Below are positions 1 to 12,000 of a DNA stretch of 64,000 nt, in pieces. A model generated the notes under the pieces. That model was given only the letters and a program-made list of their open reading frames with translations. It did not search any database and was not told the origin of the DNA. The stretch spans positions 26,149,228 to 26,213,227 of the forward strand of contig NW_022145601.1 of NCBI RefSeq assembly GCF_000002235.5, given 5' to 3'. The position numbers were made by a program, and so were the translations under genes. Source of the DNA: Strongylocentrotus purpuratus (lineage: Eukaryota; Echinodermata; Echinoidea; Camarodonta; Strongylocentrotidae). How positions within the stretch are numbered: the first letter of the stretch is position 1; the number at the start of each line of letters is the position of its first letter.

Positions 1-149
1 ATTTTATTCTATAGTTGTCTCTAAAGTTCAAACCCTGGTGTAGAATACTGAGAACCTGTTAGGAACTAATCCCTTGAATGCTTTAAGTGATGCAAAGGCT
101 TGTTCAGATATGGCGTGGTAAACCACAGTAGAAGAGCTATGGCTTATTT

Positions 150-765
150 ACGCCTCCGCTACAAAGTAGCCCGAGGCATTATGTTTTCGGGTTGTCCGTC
201 CGTCCGTTCATACGTACGTACGTCCCATTCTCGTGATCGCGTTATCTCAAGAACCAATTGATGGATTCCCGCCAAACTTGGGTCATGTATGTATCTTGCA
301 GAGCCAATGAACTGAATAGATTTTGGGGTCACGAGATTCAAGGTCAAAGGTCACAGGACTCATTATGTATGCAAAAATAGCTTGTGATTGCTTTATCTCA
401 AGAACCCATTGATGGATTCCCGCCAAACTTGGGTCATGTATGTATCTTGCAGAGCCAATGAACTGATTAGATTTTGGGGTCACGAGATTCAAGGTCAAAG
501 GTCACAGGACTCATTATGTATGCAAAAATAGCTTGTGATTGCTTTATCTCAAGAACCCTTGATGGATTCCCGCCAAACTTGGGTCATGTATATATCTTGC
601 AGAGCCAATGAACTGATTAGATTTTGGGGTAATGAGGTCAAATGTCAGAAGTCACAGGGCTCATGATGAATGCAAAAATAGCTCGCTTCTGTTTTGGTTT
701 GTAAAATTGCTCCATGGCGGAGGCATCATTTTCGACTGCGCGCGGTCGAAGGTCCATCTAGTTTA
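150..765. repeat. Repeat element with three ~150-bp tandem units
   Basis: Three head-to-tail units are visible. The block GATGGATTCCCGCCAAACTT begins at 260, 411 and 561, a period of about 150 bp. Each unit carries TATCTTGCAGAGCCAATGAA and a GGTCAAAGGTCACAGG-like block. The array is bounded by GCCTCCGC near 151 and its complement GCGGAGGC near 716, which suggests a nonautonomous inverted-repeat element with internal tandem units. It lies in an intron of ARMC9. Two short ORFs in it (159-498, - strand) are the same peptide repeated and are not genes. Confidence 0.7.
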
Positions 766-1081
766 AAACATGTCGAATGAACGGCAACTGCGCGCAACTA
801 AGGACTTTTGCATTTTCACTGAGCTCTGTGTTATAAGAAAGAGAAATCTGAAGCGTAATACACTTAACGTCATCACAAAATGCAGCGGTTTTGCAGAGTC
901 AAGGTTGTTTGTTATGCAATTTAAAGGGGAACACATCAAAATATCATGTTATTGCATGTACATCATGGACCACGACCCCTCTACTACATACCATTTCATT
1001 AAATAATGCATACCCTGCTATATTTTGAAAGGATCACATAATGTATGCCCATATAAAGATATTCATTTTGTTTATGTACAG

Positions 1082-4000
1082 GGTATGGAGGAGATCTTGA
1101 AATGTTTCATAAAAGAGGATACACCAGAAATGAACAGACAAATTCATTTCATCATCAAACAACTCAACTCAGGTCTGTGGTCTGTTATCTTTTATGATTC
1201 TTTTCAATATTATCATACATGTACATCTTGCTTGGTACTGTATTCTATGATCTTTTCTTCTACTCTCTTGCTCTTTTGGCATCCTCATCATACAAAACTG
1301 ATTTCCTTTAACTTACCCAACCAAAGCTATTTTACCATTACTGTAATTGTCTATGATTATGACTATTTCTTTTTGTAAACTGATCTTTAAACTTTTTACC
1401 AGTGGAAAACGAATTTCCAAATGGATGATAAATGCTTAATTTCATTTAATTCCCATATGTACATGTGTTTTCAGAAAAGGTACTTGTGTCACCTACAATA
1501 ATGCACAGAATTTGACTAACATTATTCGGGCAGCAAGATAACAACAAATATTCATTGACTGACATGTTTAAAAGAATAATAAATTTGTACATCAATAACA
1601 AAGTTTTATTTAATTCTAACATTATGTTTCTTGTTGTTGTTTGTTTTGTTTTGTTTTTGTATTTTTTTAAAACTTCTTTTGGAAAACACAAGATGTTATA
1701 GGGAAATAGGGAAACAGTGCACAAATCAGCATTGGCAATTCAAATGATACATTGTTCCTTCTGTAATCTTTGTACATTTATATATTCTTTCTACAGATGT
1801 GATAGGAGACGAGGTGGATTCAGATGACGAGGATGATGAGGACGAGGTTTGTTTTTATTTAACAATTTGCGTAGATTCTGTATAGGCAAGGAGTATCCTG
1901 GTCTACATTTAATAATGCTTAAAAGTGTAACATCTGTAGAAAATAAGTCTTGTAAACAGGACTATTTTAGAGCCATGATTTGCTACATGAATTTAATCTA
2001 ATACAAATTATGTTGACTCCCGTAAAGGGACAGAGCTGTGTTTTATAAGAGCGATGTGGTAACAGGCTTTCAGACCTCATTGCAACTTAGAATCAGAAAA
2101 AAATTAATGTATTATGTTCTTCAGTTTTTCCATTGGGTATTTTTTAATTTTTGTCTGTATGTAATTAGATTTTTATTTAGTTATATCAATCAACTGATTA
2201 TTGATGTTGATAATGATACTATTGATCATTTATGAGCTCTAAAAAAAAAAATACAATATAACAGAGTGTGAAGAGAAACATGAAATACATAGATTCATAA
2301 AAAGTAGTAAATCAAATTAAGTTACTAAGGAAAGAATTATGTTATAAGGGATCTTTTGAAAGAGGCAGGACAGGTTAAACATCTGATGAAAGTGTGATGT
2401 TGTTTCATGGTTTCAAGCACCCATTGTCAAAAAAAATTCAGTAGATGAGGATCTGGATTTGGGAATAATTAGTTTCTATTTGTCAGTTGTCAAGCAAAGG
2501 TTAAAAGCTGATATTTATATATTGGAGGGTGTCATTAAGATATTGATATTGATGTTTCAATGTTTTAATGTAAGAGTGCTAATCAAGAGTTTGTAAATGT
2601 CTGTAAAGGAAAGGCAATTGTTCATATATTGCATCATAAATGCATAGCTGCCAACCATTCCTACATTGTACATATATTTTGGAGGAATGATTCCTACTTT
2701 TGGGTCTTCAAATTTAAGTTAGAACCCTGGATTCCTCTCTTTTTCTCAAAAGCTCTGTGCAAAATATTTACAAAATTGACTGTATTCCTAATTTTGCCAT
2801 GAGAGATTCCTAATTACTGCTGTGAACATAAAAGGTTGGTAGGTATACGTATGTATAAACAAGAAACAGAAAATCAATTTAAGCTAAGAAAGATAACCAA
2901 CAATCTTTTTCAAGACTACCAACAGTACTTTTCAGAACTGCACACACTCAAGAAAGAAAGATTACAGAGAGTCCTTTCCAGGTCTCCCCAATCTTCCCCC
3001 TCTCTCACATGGTGCAACCGCAAGCTTACTGTATAAGAAAATGAAGTTGTGAAGAGTCCATAATGATGTGGATTTTTCTATTGTTTGTAGGAGGACCAAG
3101 ACCAAGATGCTATGGAAGCTGACCTTGATAAAGCTGAGGTCATCACAGTACAGGACGGAGAACTAGTAGGAGAAAAACTACTCATGGCATATTATATGTG
3201 GGTAAGTTATCACGAGTATAGGATCTATATAAAGCTGAAGCAGCTAAATCACATCAAGAACAGCAGGAGACAAACTGGGGCCCGTTACACAAAACTTACC
3301 ATTGATGGTAACTTTGCCATCAATGGTAACTACCATGGAAACCTTGATTTTGATTGGCTGTTGAGTCCTGTTACCATGGTAATTGTCATTATGCAACAGG
3401 CCCTGGTATTCTGTATGTGGATGAGTAGAGTTGTTATTGTAAAGTGGCCCAAACATTTGTCTTGAGATGTGAAGGCCATTTGTTTGAGAGCTGGTATGAT
3501 ACCAATGTCCTCTGGCAAGAACGAGGACCTGCATTTGCCATGCTTTACCCAGGTGTAGTCATATTTCGTTTCGGTAATGTAACTAAATTTAATGCACACA
3601 TCGTTGTGAAGTGCCTCCATACAAATTATTTGATTCACCTATTACGAATAATTATATCTCAATAGTCAGAATGCGAATTGCATGCATTAGTTGATGCTAG
3701 GTAGAATAAACCTGGTTTGCCCTACCTAACAACATGTAACATATAGGGACTTCACATAGACGTGTGCATTAAATTTGATTACATTACGAAACTGGCATAT
3801 TCGGTACCTGGTAGGATTTATCTGTTGATAAGGGGATAAAGGTTGTTAGAACTAAAGCGGAATGATTGGAATGTGATAAGTGCTCTACCAGAATAAAATA
3901 ACTATTAGGTGAGTCCGGAATAGCTGCTTTCTGGTCAACATCTCCAATTAAGTTTTGCTTTCTTCAAATTAAAGTAAAACATAATTTAACAAAGAAATAA

Positions 4001-5007
4001 ATGATAATCGTAGATAAAAGCATATACATTCAATGGTGTAGAAAAAGTTAATATTGAAGATATTTGGGACTGATAAAGAACAATCAACACATCAAAGGTG
4101 AATCCCTTTGAAGATTTTAATCACAAAAGCTTCAGGTCACAGTGTTAAACGTTTAAGAGTATGCATGGATATAAAAACTCACTCATCAAATGAATACCGA
4201 TCATACAACAAATAAAAAAATGAATCCTGTCAGTAGGTGAAGATAGAAAACCAGATCGATAAGACAGGAGTTGACGTGTACACGGGTTGATGTAGATTCA
4301 TGAACATGTACATTTCTTCTGATGTAGGATGGAAGAACAGCTTCAAGAAGTGGAAGTCCGCAATCCACAAGGCCTACCAGTAAACAAAGGTAAGAACTTC
4401 ATCTATTATTTTTTTTATTTTAACCCGTTTCTACCTACATGGCCCTGTTTCACATAACTTGTTATCAATAACAAGTTACAATAGCTGTTATAATCTACTG
4501 AAATTGTGGCATTTGATTGGCTGAGAGCAAATTTGTCATAGAAATATAGCATTTGTCATTGATAACAAGTTTGATGAAACAGGGCCAAGGCTTAGTGTGT
4601 ATACAGTGTAAGTGCACTTATATCATCCACACACTGGGAGAAACAGTAAATTGTGTATATGTATTTGAAGAATGCAAAAACTTTTCACATGTTACTGTTT
4701 CAATATATGATTAAACTGAAAATGTCCTGGGGTCATATTTTGTTAAAAACTTTGATTCATGGCCATTATTTCAAAATAAAACCTATAGAGTTTCTTACAT
4801 AATGCATTTTCACAATAATGTTATTTAATCATTTAAATGACTTTGATACATATGTGTTCTTTACCCTTGGAATGTAAGTGTCTGACAATAGAGAGCTGTT
4901 GACTTGATTCATTTCTTTTCTTCTAGTGTTATGGAGCCCTCACATCCCAGTGGTACAAATGGTCAGGTAAAAAATAATTTCTTTAGTCTTATTTTCTTTC
5001 TTTTGTC

Positions 5008-5053
<46 letters not shown>

Positions 5054-8000
5054 TCTTCAATTATTCTTTCTCTTTCATTACTCTTGTTTAACTTTCAGTA
5101 CGCACAATTACGGTTTCAATCTTTTTCATTTAATCTGGTAGAGGCAAGCCATATTCTTTACAGCTAATTAAATCAGTGTTCGATCTTTAAATTGGCAACA
5201 GTAATACTTTCTGTTTGCTTATATTACATTTACATTCTTTCAACAAAATGTTATGTTTTTCTCGTTTCATGAAATTTACCTACCAGTATTGTAATTATAC
5301 ATGCATGTATATTATAATAATATTATGGTTGATGGTGATGATTAATGTTATCATGTACAGCGTTTGAGGGAATATACAGTTTATTTTCATATAAAAGTTG
5401 TTGCATATTAATTCGAAAGTTGCAGTGGAAAGGGCCATTTTTGTAATGTAATCAAATATACTGGATAAATCTTTGTTAAGTGCCTCGTTACAAATTCTTT
5501 CGTTCACCTCTTACAAATAAATGTTAATTCAATAGTCAATTTAATAGGCAAGTCGTAGTATTTGTCCTACCTAGCAACAAATAATGCATGCAATTTGCAT
5601 TCTGACAATTGAAATACATTTATTTGTAAAATGCGAACGAAATAATTTGTAATGAAGAACTTAAAAGCATTGTTTAACGATGTTAAATCTGAGATGCATG
5701 GCTTTACGTGTTACCAGTGTCTGTGATATGGTGTAACATTGAAGCCCTAAAATAATTGCGCTTCAAAATTATCATGAAGTGCCTCAAAAAAGTAAAAGTC
5801 TTTTAGTGACCAGTTTTTACCATACTCATTTTCCCCAATAGACTGTAGTGTAATAAAAACCGTTAGGAAAACAAAAAAATTAAATTTTGATTTCCAATCA
5901 TAAGTAGGCCTATCTTGATAATCAGACAGGCGATCGGCTTGTAAAAGTCATGGGATTCCTGACCGACCTAAAGGTTTGTAATTATGAGTGCAGCATGAGC
6001 TAAATCCAGGATTTTGTTTCAGAATCTGAGGCAATATTACTGAGTCACTTTAACAAAGATTATTACTAAGATGGCGTATTGTGTTGTGATGTTTGTAGAT
6101 CTCTAGACCTCAGACGAGTAGTGGAAGCCGAGCAGGATCAGCCCAAGCTCAACGAGGTGCTTCAGCACATGAGCCAGCAGCGTCAGGTAAATGACATTCG
6201 TTCATTATCATATCCTCTTTTAAAGGGGTGGTCACGCATACAGAGAATAAGGTGGTTAAGCATTATAGTGGAAGCTTCTGTAGATTTATATAACCTTATG
6301 TGTTGTATTAAAGTACTGTTATAATTTCATAGATATGTCTAAATATGAGAAAATGAAATAATATTATTATTTCTGCATCCTTTTAAGGTTTAAGGTACTG
6401 ATCTCCAATTTTCAAAATATGAGCTCCCAAAATAAAACTTCTATAAAGAGATATTGCAAGTTGAAATACTCTATCAATTAATATAAAAGTAACTTGTGTA
6501 AAGACTACTTGATGCACCCATACACCTACTCATAGAAAAAGGATCATGCTGAACCTAAGTCTGACTATGTGTGTCAGGTTTCATGTTATTCTTCATATTC
6601 TTCTTTTTCATAGCTCATAGGATGCCAGATTTTAGTTTTTTAAGATTGATTTTATATATTCTTTGTGTACACAAATTTTCTTATAAGGTGATTGGTACTC
6701 GTCAATAGTGATTCGTACACTTATGAATTATCTTTGAAGGTAATTGGTAAACTTCTACGTTCTATTATTTCTATAAGAATTAATGATCCATCTAATCTAT
6801 TGTTTTTTGTGATTTATCAGGAGATCCATCGGAAGAGAACGAGTCTGAACCAGCTCAACCCCACCCAGACAAACTAGCCACACCAGTCAAAAATAAATTC
6901 ACTGGCAGGTGGGTCATTAGCTTTTTTAACATTCATTCATTTCAAGAATTTACCTCAAATGAAACATTCATATCTATTGGCAATCACAGAAAAATATTTC
7001 AGCTGTTAAAGCTTTGTCGTCCCAAAATTAAAATTTTATCACACCACCACTCTGGCTTAAATAAAACTTGGGTGTGTTTTCTTAATTTTAGAACATCACA
7101 CTAGTTATTATGACCTTAGTAATTGTAGATATATTTGTCAAACACTTGTTTTTACTTTTATTATTATTTATTATTAATATTATTATTATTATTTTTATAA
7201 TATTATTATTAAATTTTTCATTGATATTGTTATTTCAAAATATCACTCTAGTTATTCTGACCAACGTAATTCTATTTTGTAAATATATTTATCCTCCTCA
7301 GAGTTGGAGAGTATGACAATGCCTTTGGGAGCAAGCCCAAGATCCCAAGAACTCCGGAGCCAGGAAATAGACCAGCGAGCAGGGGCATGACCCCGCCCCC
7401 TCCTATCAAATCATCCGATTCCCCTCCCCTTAGCAGACCAGGCACAGGAACAAGCAGACAGAGTAAGTCAAACACCTCCAAAATTGTCCCGAAATCAGTT
7501 AATGGATCGGCATTGTAATATTAATAATAATAAAAGTAATAATAATCTTTTTAGTCCACTCCCAATTTTATTAAACCGAAACGGAAATTCTTTTTGCCCA
7601 ATATTGATCGTGAGCCCGGCAGCCACTGAGCAGCGCCAGATCGACGTTGCTCTATCCCTTATTGTTGAACGCCAAACAAGGTAGCAGCAACTCCCATCTT
7701 TTCACGTCTTTTGGTATGACGCGGCCCGGGTTCGAACCACGACCTCCTGGTTGTGAGGCGGACGCTCTACTGACTGAGCCAACACTCCGGTATTTCTCTC
7801 CGTCTTCATTTACTACATGATGCTCAATCATTCATAACAATCTTTCAGCCCTGTGTTATTGATATTGACATTATGTATGTAAAAAATGTATTTCTTACAC
7901 AGTCATTTTACTTTGTGCTCCTTTTGCCAAGCTGTCACTTTAGATAAATGTGTTGACCTCTCTGCCCATTATTATTTGATTAGTCTTCAAAGTTTGCATG

Positions 8001-8981
8001 CATTTATAATTTATTTTTATTTCGGTTTTTCTGCATATCGCATGTCTCTTTCACTGAATTACATATGTTTATTCATACCTTTATTTTCTGGTCAAGGTAG
8101 TATTGTTACAGTCATATTCACATCATTTCCTGTCCCAACTCTTCCTTTTTTTTACCCAATATTTGAAGTTTAGAGCTACTTTATTTGTCAAGTCTATACA
8201 TGTTATTTTTTCACCCTCTCGGTCAATCAGGGAAACGTAATGCTCAGACACTTCCTCCTGTGGAAAATGTGGAGTTGACAGATCAAGCTCTTCCAGCGTT
8301 GAGTCACCCTCCCTCAAGAGAAGGTAGCTGTAAGAGAGTGACTCACTAACCACATATATCTTGCCATGTATATCGCTGTTACTAACAGGGAGGACAACCA
8401 AAAGAACTACTGGATGACTAAATGGTTCAACATGCTATGCTGTGATGTAATATTTCATTGGTGTTAGGGCATGTACTCAAATATGCATAGATGTATCAAC
8501 AGCTGCTTGGTTGAAAATAAAAACACATTTTAAATATGGCAGGCTTTATTTTATACTTTCATTTTTTTTTGCAGTGAGTTATATGTTGACTATGGTGTTA
8601 AAGCAATCATTTTCATGTATTTTTGTCTGCATTCGCAAGCATAACAAAATTATATTCTGCTTGCAAAACGATCATACAGCCACAATTTGGGTTTTTCTTA
8701 TTATTTCACACACTTTTACATAGATGAAAGAAAACTTGTACTAAAGGATATGAAGTTAATTGATTCCAATCACTTTCGTGAATTTTTCTGATGTGACATC
8801 TCTCTTCTATTACTCTTTCTCTTCATTCTTGCTTGCTCTCTCTCTCTCTCTCTCCATTTATCTTTCTTTCCTATTGCTAACTCTTTTCCTGTTCCTCTGC
8901 CTCATTCTTTGTCTCTGTCTGTATTTCTCTCCCCCTCTCTCTATCTTTATCATTGTTTCTTTATCTCTGTTTGTCTGTCTT

Positions 8982-9012
<31 letters not shown>

Positions 9013-12000
9013 ATCATTGTTTTGTCTCTGTCTGTCTGTCTTTCCGCCTCTCTCTTTCTCATTGTTTCTTTGCTCTGTCTGTCTGTCTCTCTTTCTAATT
9101 ATTTCTTTGCTCTGTCTCTCTCTCCCTGTTTCTGTCTCTGTCTCCGTCTCTCCCTCTCTATCTTTCTCATTGTTTCATTGTCATTAATATGATATATACT
9201 CTGTCATGTCTGTCTCTCTTTCTCTCCATCTGTCTCTCTCACTCTGTCTCTGTCTCTCCCTCTCTATCTTTCTCATTGTTTCATTGTCATTAATATGATA
9301 TATACTGTCTCTGTCTGTCTCTCTCCCTCTGTCTCTGTCTCCATCTCTCTCTCTCTCTCTCTCTATCTTTCTCATTGTGTCATTGTCATTAATATGATAT
9401 ATACTCTGTCTCTGTCTGTCTGTCTCTCTCTCTCTCTCTTTCTCTCCATCTGTCTCTCTCCCTCTGTCTCTGTCTCCATCTCTCTCTCTATCTTTCTCAT
9501 TGTTTCATTGACATTAATATGATATATACTCTGTCTCTGTCTGTCTGTCTCTTTTTCTCTCCATCTGTCTCTCTCTCTCCCACTCCCTCTCTCCATCTCT
9601 ATCATCCTCATTGTTTCATTGTCATTAATATGATATAAACTTGATTTCTAGATGCGTTGGCTACGCCTGAGAGTTCCATCAGTATTTACATCAGTGATCA
9701 CGGAAGCACACCCTCCAACTACTCCAGATCCAGACTAGGCTCCGTCAAAAGTAATCATTCTCTACCTACCCAGTCTAGTTCCATATAATAATGATAATAA
9801 TAATAAAATGCACTTATATTGCGCCATCTATCTAGTAGACTATTCTGAGGCGCATTGTGAAATTAAGAAATTTGGAAGAAGAATCCCACCGCTGCCACCA
9901 TGACAGTAAAGATAACACTCCAACAAAAAAATGTGTTCATACAACAGAAATGTCTTTAGGTTAGAATCAAGAATCAAGAATTTCTAAGGACTGTATTTGA
10001 GCTGGTAATTGATTTTATAAACATGGTGCAACAGTTGAGAAAGCTCTATATAATTCATCCCCATATACCCCATTTCTAGTAGTCTACATATGAAAGCCAT
10101 AAGGGCATTAGCTGTACCGGTATGTAAAATTCTTTTAGTTAATGCCCTTTTGGCTCTAGAATTAGAAGAATTAGAGTTAGTAGTGGAAGAAGAAGGAAGA
10201 ACAAGAAGAACAAGAAGAACAAAAATTGAAAGAAAAAGAACAAGAAGAACAAGAAGAAAAATTGAGAGAAAAACAAGAAGAACAAGAAGGAGAAGAACAA
10301 GAAGACGAAGAAGTAGAACAAGAAGAACAAGAAGGGAAAAAAAATCAGAATAATGTAACATCTAAAGCATTTCTTTATTTCAGTTTATAACATGAAACCT
10401 GAGTGCTTAGCGTTGAGGACTGGAGAAAATTAAAACTTGAGTTCTATTCTTTGTAGGTGTAAGATCAGTTGTGAGCCCAGGGGAATTCGATAGGAGTCCA
10501 CCAGCATCTGCAGCAAGTAAGGTTTAAGACTGCAGTGCTGCATACTAACAAACATTGACCATGATGCTAACATATGTTGACATGCACTGCACAGCACTTT
10601 AGTAGGTCACAGGATTTAACAAACTGATTTGGTATAAAAATAAAAAAAATAATCATGTTTTTATTAAATTAAAAGTCTGTTGACTGAAAGGGAGGCCAAT
10701 CTTTATGTATATATTTATAAATATGAAATAAAGAATAGCTTAGAGTATATCTTCTTCAACAAGTATATATACTTATTGAGATTCATTCATGATAATGCTT
10801 TAACATTAACTTGGATGTACAGAAGTAGTTACTGCACATGGAACACTTGCACATTATTGTAATACATTCATGTAATAGAGATAAGTTATGTACATGTTAT
10901 ATATACTGTAATTATATAGTTACTTCGTGAAGGGTTTGAAGTCTTTGCTATCAAAATACTACATTCCTGCTTTGGCAAGATGTTGATTAATGATGTCTGT
11001 GAGTCTAGAAGAGTTGTGTAGGAATTTTTGATCTATGAAAATTAACAGTACACTGTAAGCTGTACCTTTATTACAGGTCTATTCGAAAGTATGTACAACG
11101 TTTTGTTCAAGATCATCGCAGTTTTAAACAAGAGGTATTCATGTACACACTGGCTCTATTAAGCTCATGTTTTACTACAAACATTGACTCAATATGTTAC
11201 AAGTTAAAGAATGGTTGCAAAAGTTTGAGATATGATCCATGAAAGTAATTGCATTTTTATATTTCAGTAACATCGCACATTCCTGAGAAACATAAACGAG
11301 TCATAGGAAATAATGTGCTGAATTATAGCTTTTATTTAGCAGCTTTGATATAGGAATTTCGTATTTATTGTAAATTTTCTCCTGCATAAATTTATTCTCT
11401 CTTTGATTTCAAAATGATATCTTTTATCCCACCATGCAACTGAAGGTGTGAGAGCGGACCAAGTATCACCCATTCATAGGAAGCCTCAGAGTAAGACTAG
11501 TCTGCTACCAGAGTTCCGATGCACTTCACATCACTCCTTTTTGAACTTTTTTTTTCCTTTTTTTTTTCTTTAAATTTTTTGTTGTTGAGCTTTTACACCC
11601 TGTATAACATTTTTTGTTACCGGTTTGCTGTTACCTTCTGCTTAAATTTGCACTGTATTCTATATTACATGAGGTACGCAGATGTTGCTATTTCATGCCA
11701 CTACAATGCAGATACAGTAGTCGGTATTGAAGTGCCTTGATGCTTGGCCTTGGTCTAGGTCTAGTATGCCTTAGCCTTGGATTTGATCTTGTTTGCCTTA
11801 GCCCTGGTCTTGGTCTTGTATGCCTTGGCCTTGGTCTTGGTCTTGTTTGCCTTAGCCTTGGTCTTGTATGCCTTAGCCTTGGTCTTGGTCTTGTGTGCCT
11901 TAGCCTTGGCCTTGATGGTCAAATTACATGTAGTATGTGCTGACATATTTTACTACTCATAAAAATGAAATTACTCAATTATTTCAACTGTTGGTGCTAC

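Noticed and set aside
770-1006. 78-codon ORF just before the first ARMC9 exon
   Set aside because: No resemblance to ARMC9 and no suitable splice sites linking it to the exon at 1082.
7720-7793. Apparent tRNA gene on the minus strand (A and B boxes)
   Set aside because: Acceptor arms do not pair and a non-tRNA body with an ATT tail follows, so it is a SINE head.
8760-9611. Overlapping Ser/Leu-rich (+) and Arg/Glu-rich (-) ORFs
   Set aside because: Entirely CT-repeat DNA; no splice or domain evidence.
10090-10361. Arg/Lys/Thr-rich and Leu-rich ORFs on both strands
   Set aside because: Product of the AAGAACAAG minisatellite.
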